From an uncultured Amylibacter sp. (GTDB lineage Bacteria; Pseudomonadota; Alphaproteobacteria; Rhodobacterales; Rhodobacteraceae), in contig OY365741.1 of assembly GCA_959347425.1 (NCBI GenBank), positions 310,001 to 374,000 on the forward strand: a stretch of 64,000 bases of DNA. The letters are read 5' to 3'. Position 1 is the stretch's first letter; each line of letters begins with the position of its first letter. A program made the translations under genes and the position numbers. Positions 8,292 through 16,755 of the stretch are shown piece after piece. The notes beneath the pieces were generated by a model. It was not told where the DNA came from, did no database searches, and saw only the letters and a list, made by a program, of their open reading frames with translations.

Positions 8292-8550
8292 TGATTAGTG
8301 ATTAGTGATTAGTGATGAATTATTGGTTATTAGGGATTGGGGTTCGTTATTAGGAGTTGGGGATAGAGGTTTTTTATTACGCCATTTCTTCGAAATGTCG
8401 CCCGCCCGCCCACCCCTCCTGCGGAGTGCGGGCGGAATTTTATGGCTGGGGTTTAGCCCAGCGTCTTGTATATAGTCCAAATAAATTTATGATAACCTTA
8501 TCGTCTTGTAGCCACCACTAATCACTAATCATTAATCATTAATCACTAAA
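8288..8550 (+). repeat. Array-bounded intergenic element, copy C (shortened, ntrY-ntrX)
   Basis: Left array of TTAGTGA units (8288-8318, including the ntrY stop) and right array of the reverse complement (ATCACTAATCATTA, 8515-8550). The interior keeps the AGAGGTTTTTTATTACGCC...CGCCCGCCCACCCCTCCTGCGGAG module and a fragment of the AT-rich core (ccaaataaatttatgataacc ... gtcttgtagcc, about 8478-8512). The middle of the core and the tail hairpin are missing, as in an internal deletion. No gene is seen. Confidence 0.82.
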
Positions 8551-8556
8551 AACTCC

Positions 8557-8584
8557 TTGCAAATCCAAAAAAAACCGATATAGT
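8557..8584 (+). promoter_or_regulatory. Predicted promoter for ntrX
   Basis: TTGCAA at 8557-8562, a 16-base A-rich spacer, TATAGT at 8579-8584, followed 31 bases later by the ntrX ATG. It begins just after the right array of copy C, so ntrX has a plausible promoter independent of ntrY. Confidence 0.5.
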
Positions 8585-8614
8585 GGCTAAAAAGACACAA
8601 AAATAGGTCACACC

Positions 8615-10123
8615 ATGATAAAATCCACCGAGCTCGCCACAAAAGCCCCAGTAAAACCCTTGGCAAAACTCCCAGCAAAACCCGCCGCAAAACCCATCGG
8701 CGATATCCTCATCATTGATGATGAAAAGGACATCCGCGATATCGTCTCTGCCATCTTAAAAGACGAGCAATACACAACCCGTTTGGCAGTCGACTCCGAA
8801 TCCGCCTTTCACGAAATCAATCAAGACCCGCCCGCCATGCTCATCCTTGACCTCTGGTTAAAGGCGGGGCAGTACGACGGTATTGATATTCTAAAAAAAG
8901 TCCGCAAAGACCACCCCGATATTCCCGTCGTCATTATATCTGGGCATGCCAACGTGGATATCGCCGTTGCCGCCATAAAACAAGGCGCGTTTGATTTTAT
9001 TGAAAAGCCGTTTAACCTTGATGCCCTGCTGGTCGTGGTTGCCCGCGCTATGGAGGTTGCCCGCCTTCGCAAAGAAAACCTAGCCCTCCGCGACAGCCAA
9101 GATATGGATGAAATGATTGGCAGCTCTACCGTTTTCAAAACCTTCACAACCCAGCTAAACAAGGTTGCCAAAGGCAACGCACGGGTTATGATAACTGGCC
9201 CCACGGGCTCTGGCAAAGAGCTCGCCGCGCGGTATATTCATAAGCTATCCGAACGCAAGGATGCCCCCTTTATCATCGTTAATTCCGCCAGTATTGGCAG
9301 CGATAAAATGGAGCAAACCCTGTTTGGAACGGAAGGCGCGGCGGGCAACTCCACAGGTCTGCTGGAACAAGCCCACGGCGGGGTTTTGTTTTTCGATGAA
9401 ATCGCCGATATGCCGATTGAAACGCAATCCAAAATCCTGCGTATGTTATTAGAACCCGAATTTACTCGCGTGGGGGGTAAGGACAAAGTCCGCGTTGATA
9501 TCCGCGTGTTATCCGCCACCAGTAAAAATATCGAACGCGAAATCGCGCAAGGGAAATTCCGTGAAGAATTATACCACCGCCTAAACGTCATTCCCATCCA
9601 TGTGCCTAGTCTGGAACAACGGTGCGACGATATCCCCGAATTGGCTCAGCATTTCATTGATGTTTTGCACCGCCAGCAGGGCTTGCCAAAACGCGATTTA
9701 ACGGAAGCCGCCGCCAATGCTCTGCAGATGCTGTTTTGGCCAGGCAATCTGCGCCAGTTGCGCAATATGATGGAACGGATATTGATTTTAGGCAGCGACA
9801 GCCGCGTGATTGATGAAAAAGACTTGCCGATACATGGCGCGGATCATCAGGATGGCTCGCAAGGCATCAAAGGCAATTACGCGATTTTATCCCTACGCGA
9901 GGCTCGCGAGCTGTTTGAACGCGAATATCTTATCGTGCAAGTCAGTCGCTTTGGTGGTAATATATCCAAAACATCCAACTTTGTTGGGATGGAACGTTCC
10001 GCCCTGCATCGCAAGTTAAAAACCCTAGGCATCATAATGGACAGCACGGACGGTGCGCGGACTGCACGGATTGGTGCTAAAAAAGATGCGAAAAAAGATG
10101 CCCCAAAAAATGCAAAAAAATAA
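8615..10123 (+). CDS. ntrX: Response regulator NtrX
   Basis: 502 residues. Domains: an unusual 27-residue Lys/Ala/Pro-rich N-terminal extension, a receiver domain (about 29-150, phosphorylated Asp near 79 in LILDLW), an AAA+ domain (Walker A GPTGSGKE near 195, Walker B GGVLFFDEIADMP, the Arg-rich LYHRLNVIPIHVPSL), and a C-terminal Fis-type helix-turn-helix. A Lys-rich tail ends the protein. At the place of the GAFTGA loop that contacts sigma54 the sequence reads FGTEGAAGNSTGLLEQ, so that motif is absent. I recall this as general for alphaproteobacterial NtrX, so action without sigma54 is likely. Partner kinase: NtrY upstream. trkA starts 15 bases after the stop and is probably cotranscribed. 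Confidence 0.92.
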   Translation: MIKSTELATKAPVKPLAKLPAKPAAKPIGDILIIDDEKDIRDIVSAILKDEQYTTRLAVDSESAFHEINQDPPAMLILDLWLKAGQYDGIDILKKVRKDHPDIPVVIISGHANVDIAVAAIKQGAFDFIEKPFNLDALLVVVARAMEVARLRKENLALRDSQDMDEMIGSSTVFKTFTTQLNKVAKGNARVMITGPTGSGKELAARYIHKLSERKDAPFIIVNSASIGSDKMEQTLFGTEGAAGNSTGLLEQAHGGVLFFDEIADMPIETQSKILRMLLEPEFTRVGGKDKVRVDIRVLSATSKNIEREIAQGKFREELYHRLNVIPIHVPSLEQRCDDIPELAQHFIDVLHRQQGLPKRDLTEAAANALQMLFWPGNLRQLRNMMERILILGSDSRVIDEKDLPIHGADHQDGSQGIKGNYAILSLREARELFEREYLIVQVSRFGGNISKTSNFVGMERSALHRKLKTLGIIMDSTDGARTARIGAKKDAKKDAPKNAKK

Positions 10124-10138
10124 CACAGGAATGTCACT

Positions 10139-11515
10139 ATGAAAGTCATCGTTTGTGGGGCGGGTCAGGTTGGCTGGCAAATCGCGCGTCATTTGGCGCA
10201 GGGGCGTAATGAGGTCACCGTTGTCGACAATCAACCCGATTTGATTGAGCGTATTATGGAGACTCTGGATGTCACTGGGATTGTTGGCAACGCCTCTTAT
10301 GCCGAGGTTTTGCGCAGTGCGGGGGCGCGCGATGCCGATATGATTATCGCGGCGACCGCCTCTGATGAGGTGAATATGGTCACCTGCCAGATTGCCCATT
10401 CGGTTTTCCAAGTGGAACGCAAAATCGCGCGGTTACGCAGTGAATCGTATTTGGATTTGGTTAATGCCAATATCTATCGCCGCGACCATCTGCCGATTGA
10501 TTTGGTGGTCTCCCCCGAAAAGGAAGTCGCCGCCCAAGCGTTGCGCCAATTAACCAGCCCCGCCACCTTTGATACAGAGCCGTTTTTGAACGGCGAGATT
10601 GAAATGATAGGATTGGTGTTGGAAGAGGATTGCCCGGTATTGAGTAAGCCTTTGAAACAGTTGTCGGAGGTGTTTTCTCGCCTGCGGGCAACTGTTGTGG
10701 GGATACGGCGTGATGATAATTTATTCGTGCCATCCCCGATGGATTCCCTGCTGGCGGGCGATCAAGCCTATATCATAGTGCATGCCGCCGATAAAGCGCG
10801 GTGTTTGGATATATTCGGCAAGAAAAGCAAAGAGCAATCCCGCGTTTTAATCATAGGCGGTGGCAATGTTGGGCTGAACGTGGCGCGGGCGTTGGAGCAA
10901 AGCTCGGCGCGGATTCATTGCAAAATTATAGAGGCAAACCGTGAGTGCGCCGAGAACGCCGCCGACGGGTTGGAACGGACGATTGTGTTGCACGGCGACG
11001 GGATGGATATTGGTATTTTGAACGAGGCGAATATCGATAATTGTGACGCAGTTTTGGCGGTGACGGATGATGATAAAACCAATCTTTTGGTGGGGGCGCG
11101 GGCGAAGATTATGAACTGCCCGTTGGCGGTGTGTTTGGTGAATGACCCCAGCTTGGTGAATTTGATGGAACCCTTGGGGATTGACGCGATTATCAACCCT
11201 CGGGCGACGACGGTTTCGTCTATTTTGCGCCATATTCGCAGTACGAATGTGCAGGCTATTTATTCTATTGGCGATGCGGAGGCGGAGGTGATAGAGGCGA
11301 AGATTCTATCGTCCTCGCCCATAGCGGGCAAGGCTATTCGCGATATTGACTGGCCTGATGGGGTGCTGGTTGGTTTGATAAAACAGGGTGATGTTATTAT
11401 GCGGCCGAGCGGGGATACAAAGGTGCAGGAGGGCGATGTGGTCGTTATTTTTGCGCTGAGTAAAGGGGCGGAAAAGGTCGGGCAGATGGTGCAGGTGGGG
11501 ATTGAGTTTTTTTAG
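10139..11515 (+). CDS. trkA: Trk potassium uptake regulatory subunit TrkA
   Basis: 458 residues, the standard size. Seen: two tandem RCK units, each with an NAD-binding Rossmann motif (VIVCGAGQVGWQIARHLA at the N-terminus; VLIIGGGNVGLNVARALE near residue 235), each followed by a TrkA-C region; the last is at about 370-458. Known: TrkA is a cytoplasmic ring that binds NAD(H)/ATP and gates the TrkH potassium channel. It follows ntrX by 15 bases, as in other Alphaproteobacteria. trkH follows but is separated by a 570-base repeat-filled gap (copy D). Confidence 0.95.
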   Translation: MKVIVCGAGQVGWQIARHLAQGRNEVTVVDNQPDLIERIMETLDVTGIVGNASYAEVLRSAGARDADMIIAATASDEVNMVTCQIAHSVFQVERKIARLRSESYLDLVNANIYRRDHLPIDLVVSPEKEVAAQALRQLTSPATFDTEPFLNGEIEMIGLVLEEDCPVLSKPLKQLSEVFSRLRATVVGIRRDDNLFVPSPMDSLLAGDQAYIIVHAADKARCLDIFGKKSKEQSRVLIIGGGNVGLNVARALEQSSARIHCKIIEANRECAENAADGLERTIVLHGDGMDIGILNEANIDNCDAVLAVTDDDKTNLLVGARAKIMNCPLAVCLVNDPSLVNLMEPLGIDAIINPRATTVSSILRHIRSTNVQAIYSIGDAEAEVIEAKILSSSPIAGKAIRDIDWPDGVLVGLIKQGDVIMRPSGDTKVQEGDVVVIFALSKGAEKVGQMVQVGIEFF

Positions 11516-11517
11516 GG

Positions 11518-12084
11518 GTGAGTGATTAGTTATTAGTTGTTAGTTGTTAGTTATTAGTTCTTAGTTATTAGTTATTAGTTCTTAGTTATTAGTTCTTAGT
11601 TATTAGTTATTAGTTGTTAGTTGTTAAGGGCTAGGTATTGGGAGTTAAGGGCAGAGGTTTTTTGTTGCGCCCTCACTGCGTTCGGTTGCCCACCCGCCCA
11701 CCCCTCCTGCGGAGAGCTGGACGGGGTTTTGTGGCTAAAGCCTGTCTTTGTGTCTAGGCAAAGCCTAAATAAATTTAGAAATTGCCCATCACCAATTCCC
11801 AAGTATTCTTTGCAAATAATCCAATCTATCGTCTTGTTATTCCAAATAGTAAATTTATGACAAGCCCTAACGTCTTGCAACCAAGGGGCTTTTGGCATGC
11901 CCTGCTCACAGAGCAGGGCTACGCACAAAAGACCACGCTGGTCGGCATTCGCGTAAGCGATGACGAAGACCCGAAGGGCTATTCATCGTTAATCATTCAT
12001 CGTTAATCGTTAATCCCTCTCTTTACAATTCATAATTTATCACTAATAACTAACAACTAATAACTAACAACTAACAACTAACAT
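11518..12084 (+). repeat. Array-bounded intergenic element, copy D (trkA-trkH)
   Basis: One of the largest arrays: TTAGTTATTAGTTGTTAG units run from 11518 to about 11625, and the reverse complement (CTAATAACTAACAAC) fills about 12042-12082, preceded by a TTAATCG-type patch (11976-12015). Interior: AGAGGTTTTTTGTTGCGCC...CCTCCTGCGGAG module, the AT-rich core (11765-11880), tail CTTTTGGCATGCCCTGCTC...GAGCAGGGCTACGCACAAAAG hairpin, and GATGACGAAGACCCGAAGGGC. Small frames through it are repeat translations, not genes. A weak TTTACA box lies near 12022. Confidence 0.87.
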
Positions 12085-12085
12085 C

Positions 12086-13606
12086 ATGCGTATATTCAAA
12101 GACCTCCCCCTTTCGCTTTACCTATATTGGGCGGTCGTTGCGCTGATGCTCATCCCGATGACCTTCGCCACGATTGCCGAGGATTGGCTGTTCGCGCGCA
12201 CCTTCTTTTACCACGCCCTAGTCCTTGGCATATGGGGCTGGTTGCTATCCATAGCCGTCGCGGACAGGTTCAAAGGCAATAAATTCGTCCATTACCTCGC
12301 CGATGTGCTGGTCGGGTTCGCCCTATTGCCCGTCCTTATGGCGCTCCCCGTGGATTACCTGCTGCCCCATATTAACTTCTGGCACGCGTATTTTGAGATG
12401 TCCTCATCCTTCACCACCACGGGCGCAACCCTGCTGGGCGAGGGGCAAACAATCCCCGATGTCATCCATCTGTGGCGCGGTTTGATAGCGTGGCTGGGCG
12501 GTCTCTTTATGATTATCATCGCCAGCACCTTGTTTTTCTCCATTAACCTCGGCGGGTTTGAGGTTTATTCCCAAGGCAACAAAGGCCTGCTGATTGCCAG
12601 CGTGTTTCAACGCGGCGATTTGCGCCATCAAATGCGGCGGTTTGCCCGCGTGATTGCCCCTATTTATATCGGCTTGACCCTAGTTTTGGCACTGGCGTTG
12701 ATAATAGCGGGGGATAGACCGTTTGTCGCGTTTATCCACGCGACCTCTGTGCTATCCACCAGTGGGATTTCGCCGATTGGCGGGCTGGAAAACGCCGCCT
12801 CTGGCTGGGTCGGCGAGGCTATGATTTTCGCGTTTCTGCTGTTCGCCCTATCGCGCCATCATCTGTTTTTGTTTGACTCCAAAACCCGCCTGTCCAATAA
12901 ATTTGCCGAGGTCAAAAGCGACCGAGAATTCGCGCTGGCTTGGCTGATAATCTTTGGCGCGACCGCCGTTTTATTCCTGCGCCATTTCTGGGCGGCGTTC
13001 AAATTGGACGAGGCTGGGGACATCAGCCAAGCCCTCACCGCCGTTTGGGGGACGGTTTTTAATGTGCTGTCGTTCTTAACGACCACTGGGTTTCAGAGCC
13101 AATATTGGCGCGCCGCGCAGGATTGGTCTGGTCTGGGGACTACCGTTTTGATTTTGATGATTCTAACGATGATGGGCGGGGGGATTGCCACGACCGCGGG
13201 GGGGATTAAACTCTTGCGGGTTTATGCGTTAATAAAGCATGGGCAACGCGAAATGTATCGCCTGAACTTCCCCCATTCCGTTGGCGGAGCAGGGATGCAA
13301 GCGCGGGCATTACGGCGCGAGGGTGCCTACGCCGCGTGGATTTTCTTTATGCTGTTCTTGGCGTTTTTGGCAGTGGGGATGATGGCGTTTGGATTGACGG
13401 GTTTGGACTTTGAAAACAGCCTGATTTTGGCGGTTTCGGGGCTGTCCAATACCGGGCCTTTAATCGGCACGGTTTATGGCGATTTTATCGGGTATATGCA
13501 ATCAAACGCCGCCGCACGGTGGATATTTTGCGTGCTGATGGTGCTGGGGCGGTTGGAAATTCTGGCGGTTATGGCGGTTTTGAACCCGATGGTGTGGCGG
13601 GGGTAG
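12086..13606 (+). CDS. trkH: Trk potassium uptake system membrane protein TrkH
   Basis: 506 residues, typical (about 480-510). Seen: many hydrophobic helices and the four pore loops with selectivity-filter glycines, recognisable as SSSFTTTGATLL, LSTSGISPIGG, FLTTTGFQSQ and GLSNTGPLIG. Known: TrkH is the potassium-conducting subunit in the inner membrane, controlled by TrkA, which lies upstream. The start is crowded against the right array of copy D (the ATG is the third base after CTAACATC), so no classical ribosome binding site is visible; the arrays may have replaced it. The gene is followed by TTAGTTATTAG units that open a cassette holding an opposite-strand gene. Confidence 0.94.
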   Translation: MRIFKDLPLSLYLYWAVVALMLIPMTFATIAEDWLFARTFFYHALVLGIWGWLLSIAVADRFKGNKFVHYLADVLVGFALLPVLMALPVDYLLPHINFWHAYFEMSSSFTTTGATLLGEGQTIPDVIHLWRGLIAWLGGLFMIIIASTLFFSINLGGFEVYSQGNKGLLIASVFQRGDLRHQMRRFARVIAPIYIGLTLVLALALIIAGDRPFVAFIHATSVLSTSGISPIGGLENAASGWVGEAMIFAFLLFALSRHHLFLFDSKTRLSNKFAEVKSDREFALAWLIIFGATAVLFLRHFWAAFKLDEAGDISQALTAVWGTVFNVLSFLTTTGFQSQYWRAAQDWSGLGTTVLILMILTMMGGGIATTAGGIKLLRVYALIKHGQREMYRLNFPHSVGGAGMQARALRREGAYAAWIFFMLFLAFLAVGMMAFGLTGLDFENSLILAVSGLSNTGPLIGTVYGDFIGYMQSNAAARWIFCVLMVLGRLEILAVMAVLNPMVWRG

Positions 13607-14082
13607 TTATTAGTTATTAGTTGTTAGTTATTAGTTTTTTTGGGTTAGTTTTGTTGTTTTAATAATGCTTGTAATAAGTTTTATCAGCTCTTCACATTCA
13701 TCAAACAAGCTCTGAAATTCTTTTTCAGAAAAATGATTTGTTTCCTTCAATAATTCCAGCCAATACAAAGTTTCATTGGTTTCCTTTTGCGCAATGGCGA
13801 GCTTATGGATAAAATCGGCGGTGCTTTCCGCATGTTGCGCTTCGCGATATAATGCACCAATGGCAGTGCCAGAACGCAAAAGCTGTTTGCTTAAAACATA
13901 TTCACGTTTTTCTATCAGGAATTTATACGCCTTTACAATCCGCACTGCAAAAGCAAAACTTTTATTTTTTAGGGGAGTCTTTTTAGTCATCATAATTCAT
14001 CATGTATTGTTAATAATTAACAATTAATTAAAAATGCTCGAAAAATAACTAATAACTAATAACTAATAACTAACAACTAATA
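13604..14082. repeat. Array-bounded cassette carrying a gene (trkH-hfq)
   Basis: TTAGTTATTAGTTGTTAG units at 13604-13636 and their reverse complement (CTAATAACTAATAACTAAC) at 14045-14082 enclose the four-helix-bundle gene instead of the usual core repeat. The two ends match in type, as in most elements of this family. trkH and hfq, which flank it, are neighbours in related genomes, so this looks like an insertion. Confidence 0.7.
13631..13993 (-). CDS. Four-helix bundle protein (S23 / 23S rRNA intervening-sequence family)
   Basis: 120 residues, usual for the family (about 115-130). Seen: four amphipathic helices with the family pattern FAVRIVKAYKFL, LLRSGTAIGALYREAQHAESTADFIHKLAIAQKETNETLYWLELL. 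Known: such proteins were first found inside intervening sequences of 23S rRNA genes and are also scattered elsewhere; they form pentameric bundles and their function is unknown. It is on the opposite strand to the surrounding trk-hfq genes and lies within inverted tandem arrays, suggesting it arrived as cargo. The start may be at 13993 or the next Met (13990); no clear ribosome binding site is visible. Its base composition looks more AT-rich than trkH. Confidence 0.85.
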   Translation of the reverse strand: MMTKKTPLKNKSFAFAVRIVKAYKFLIEKREYVLSKQLLRSGTAIGALYREAQHAESTADFIHKLAIAQKETNETLYWLELLKETNHFSEKEFQSLFDECEELIKLITSIIKTTKLTQKN

Positions 14083-14089
14083 AAAGCGT

Positions 14090-14117
14090 TTTACAATTCA
14101 ACAAAACATGCTATAAA
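14090..14117 (+). promoter_or_regulatory. Predicted promoter for hfq
   Basis: TTTACA at 14090-14095, 16 bases, TATAAA at 14112-14117, 41 bases before the hfq ATG. It starts just after the right array of the cassette, so hfq-hflX can be expressed separately from trkH. Confidence 0.5.
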
Positions 14118-14158
14118 AAAAATTCCCTATTAAAAACAACAATAAGAAAGGGCAGGCC

Positions 14159-14488
14159 ATGAACAAAGAAAAAACCAACCTGCAAGAGTCTTTTCTAAAC
14201 CATGTGCGCCGTGAAAAGGTCTCCGTCACTATATTTTTAGTCAATGGGGTAAAGCTCCAAGGCGTTATTACGTGGTTTGATAACTTCGCCCTGTTGCTGA
14301 ATTTGAACGGGCAAGCGCAACTGGTCTATAAACACGCGATTTCCACGATTATGCCCGCGCAACCCGTTGTTCTATACGGGAAAGGCGATTCGGATGCGGA
14401 CACTGATGCAAACGCGGACGCGGATAAAACCGCGCCAAAACCCAAACCCCCAACTCCCCCCAGCACACAGGATGCTGATGAAACATAA
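14159..14488 (+). CDS. hfq: RNA chaperone Hfq
   Basis: 109 residues. Residues about 8-72 form the Sm fold with both Hfq signatures ([21 protein letters not shown] and YKHAISTI); the KH pair of the proximal site is kept. Known: Hfq hexamers bind U-rich sRNA ends and A-rich mRNA, aiding pairing; the protein is cytoplasmic. The C-terminus is an unusual tail of about 35 residues, first Asp/Ala-rich ([14 protein letters not shown]) then Pro-rich; most alphaproteobacterial Hfq proteins stop near residue 80. The ribosome binding site is AAAGGGCAGG before ATG. It overlaps hflX by one base (TAATG), so the two are translationally coupled as in many bacteria. Confidence 0.95.
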   Translation: MNKEKTNLQESFLNHVRREKVSVTIFLVNGVKLQGVITWFDNFALLLNLNGQAQLVYKHAISTIMPAQPVVLYGKGDSDADTDANADADKTAPKPKPPTPPSTQDADET

Positions 14489-15864
14489 TGCGCGCCTGCG
14501 TCCTTTATCCCTTTATAAAAACGCGCGATAACACCGCCGCGGCCGCCCACAGATTGCAAGAATCAGAGGCCTTGGCGACCGCCTTAAACCTATCCCTGAT
14601 TCACAGCGCAACCGTGCCTATGCGCGGATTTTCCGCAGGATTGCTGTTCGCGCGGGGCAAATTGGACGAATTGGCGGAGATTATCGCCGACAAAGACATC
14701 GGTTTGGTAGTCATTGACGGCGCCCTCACCCCCGTGCAACAGCGCAATTTGGAACGCCGATGGAAGATAAAAGTCATCGACCGAACGGGTTTGATTTTGG
14801 ATATTTTCGCCAAACGCGCGAAGAGCCACGAAGGTGTTTTACAGGTGGAATTGGCGCAATTAACCTATCAAAAGAGCCGATTGGTGCGCAGTTGGACGCA
14901 TCTTGAACGCCAACGCGGAGGCTTGCAATTTGTCGGCGGGGCGGGCGAAAGCCAGATAGAATCTGACCGCAGAGCGTTAGACAACGCCATCGTTCGCATC
15001 AAACGCCGTCTGGATAAAATCGTGAAAACGCGCAATTTGCATCGGGCGGCGCGGCGGTCTGTGCCTTATCCTATTGTCGCGCTGGCGGGGTACACTAATG
15101 CGGGGAAATCCACTGTTTTCAATGCTTTAACTGGGGCTGGGGTGGTCTCAAAAGACATGCTGTTTGCCACCTTGGATCCGACTATGCGGATGGTTCGCCT
15201 GCCCTCTGGTCGTGAGGTTATCGTGTCCGATACGGTTGGGTTTATCTCGGCCCTGCCGACCGAATTGATAGCGGCGTTTCGCTCGACTTTGGAAGAGATT
15301 ACCAGCGCGGATGTCGTGCTGCATATCCACGATAGCGCGAGCGCGCGGATGGAAGAGCAAGCCCGCGATGTACGGCGGATATTGACGCAGTTGGGGGTTA
15401 TGGATGAAGTGGGTGGGGGGTCTGTCGTGGAATCGGTTGTGGATTTTGGCAAGGATTTTGGCAAGGATTTTAACGGAGCTGATGGGGAGTCGGGTGTGGA
15501 GTCTAGTGGCTCTTCCGCCCCGCAGATAGAGGTGTATAATAAGATTGATTTATTGGAGGAGTCCGCCTTTGATACCCTGCAAAATAAGGCCGAACGGCAG
15601 GATAATATGGTGTTGCTTTCGGCGATTGACGGGCGCGGGTTGGATAAATTATGTGCGGCGATTGATGTGGCTCTGCACGATAAAGTCCGTGATAAGCTGG
15701 TGGGCGCGACCCTGCGCCTTGGCTTTGATGAGGGCAAACGCCGTGCGTGGTTGTTTGAGCAAAACGTGATTGTTAAGGAACGGCAGTTAAAGGCGGGCTT
15801 TAAGATTGAAGTGAGCTGGACGGCTGAACAGGCGGTTCGGTTTGAGAGAATGGTTAGTGACTAG
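14488..15864 (+). CDS. hflX: GTPase HflX
   Basis: 458 residues. Seen: the HflX N-terminal domain (ARGKLDELAEII ... LTPVQQRNLERRW ... ERQRGGLQFVGGAGESQIESDRR) and the GTPase domain with G1 GYTNAGKST, G3 DTVGF and G4 NKID. Known: HflX binds the 50S subunit and splits stalled ribosomes, especially in heat stress. Between G3 and G4 there is a Gly/Asp/Ser-rich insert of about 40 residues (GGGSVVESVVDFGKDFGKDF...), not seen in typical HflX; it contains a small duplication (DFGKDFGKDF). The start overlaps the hfq stop. The last residues (MVSD) and the stop coincide with a TTAGTGACTAG array remnant. Confidence 0.93.
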   Translation: MRACVLYPFIKTRDNTAAAAHRLQESEALATALNLSLIHSATVPMRGFSAGLLFARGKLDELAEIIADKDIGLVVIDGALTPVQQRNLERRWKIKVIDRTGLILDIFAKRAKSHEGVLQVELAQLTYQKSRLVRSWTHLERQRGGLQFVGGAGESQIESDRRALDNAIVRIKRRLDKIVKTRNLHRAARRSVPYPIVALAGYTNAGKSTVFNALTGAGVVSKDMLFATLDPTMRMVRLPSGREVIVSDTVGFISALPTELIAAFRSTLEEITSADVVLHIHDSASARMEEQARDVRRILTQLGVMDEVGGGSVVESVVDFGKDFGKDFNGADGESGVESSGSSAPQIEVYNKIDLLEESAFDTLQNKAERQDNMVLLSAIDGRGLDKLCAAIDVALHDKVRDKLVGATLRLGFDEGKRRAWLFEQNVIVKERQLKAGFKIEVSWTAEQAVRFERMVSD

Positions 15865-16755
15865 TGGGCGGGGGCTTTTGTGCATATAGAGCTTTACTTG
15901 CGTAAAGCCCATACACAAAAGCCTTTGGTTACAAGACGATAAGGTTATTCTAAATTTATTTAGGCTTTGCCTAGATATAAAGACAGGCTTTAGTCATAAA
16001 AACCCGTCCGCCCAAGCCTCGCAGAGGGGTGGGCGGGCGGGAAGCCCGAACGAAGGGGCTTGCCCCGAAGTGAGGGCGAAACAAAAAACATTTACCGTTT
16101 ATCATTAAAACCCATTCGTCATGTTTGGCACGGGTCGCGCGAACCCGAAGGGTGTGCGTCATGGTTGTTAGGATACAGGGATTCGCGTCACCAGCGACTC
16201 TAAAATACACTGACCCAGTACAACCGATAAGCTGACGCGCACCCGTGGGGGTGAGGGTGCGCGCGACCGCCCCCCCTGCGGACACGTCCGCTAAAATTAG
16301 GAAACAAGGCGGTCGTTTCCTAGATTATTAGGTCTGCTCTAGAATAATGATTAGCGGATTAGCCCTTCGGGTCTTCGTCATTGCTACGCAATGCCGACCA
16401 GCTCCACGCGAGGGTGGGGTCTTTTGTGCGTAGCCCCCACTTCGTGGGAGCATGCCAAAAGCCCTTTGGTTACAAGACGATAGGGATTGTCATAAATTTA
16501 CTATCTGGAATAACAAGACGTTAGAGTGGATTATTTGCAAAGAATACTTGGGAAGTGGTGATAGGTTTGCTCTAAATCTATTTAGGCTTGGCAAAAGACG
16601 CTCGGACAGGCTTGGGTGCGCCCGCCCCGAAGAGGGCTTTGCCCTCAAGGGTGCGGGTGCGCCCCGTGGTGACATCGCAAAGCGATGGCGAAGACCCGAA
16701 GGGCATCACTAATAACTAATAACTAACAACTAACAACTAACAACTAACAACTAAA
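15853..16755 (-). repeat. Composite array-bounded intergenic element, copy E (hflX-rplI)
   Basis: The longest element, about 890 bases between convergent genes. It reads in reverse orientation. It holds (i) a truncated reverse copy, 15870-16090, with the GGGCTTTTGTGCATATAGAGC...GCCCATACACAAAAGCC hairpin and the GC-rich CCCGCCCA module; (ii) a separate 229-base module at 16121-16349, shared with copy H; (iii) a full reverse copy, about 16355-16700, with its core at 16471-16586. The right array (CTAATAACTAACAAC, 16706-16755) is long and the left array is only a remnant next to the hflX stop. Open frames across it are repeat translations and I do not call genes. Confidence 0.85.
16121..16349 (-). 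repeat. 229-bp module shared with the element at 31683-31917
   Basis: Read on the minus strand it starts with CATTATTCTAGAGCAG and matches 31683-31917 on the plus strand over nearly its whole length with few differences, by eye about nine bases in ten. It contains strong hairpins (GCGCACCCTCACCCCCACGGGTGCGC; CACACCCTTCGGGTTCGCGCG). The longest frames through the two copies diverge after small indels, so selection for a protein is unlikely. Confidence 0.85.

Noticed and set aside
11617..12006. Small frames in element D (also 16452-16712 in element E)
   Set aside because: They read across arrays, core and tail hairpin of the repeat and are not conserved between copies as proteins.
15971..16285. 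Open frame of 104 codons on the minus strand in element E, similar to the 68-codon frame at 31822-32028
   Set aside because: Both are translations of the shared 230-base module. They share only a short stretch (VYFRVAGDAN) and then diverge after frame-shifting indels, and neither has a ribosome binding site.
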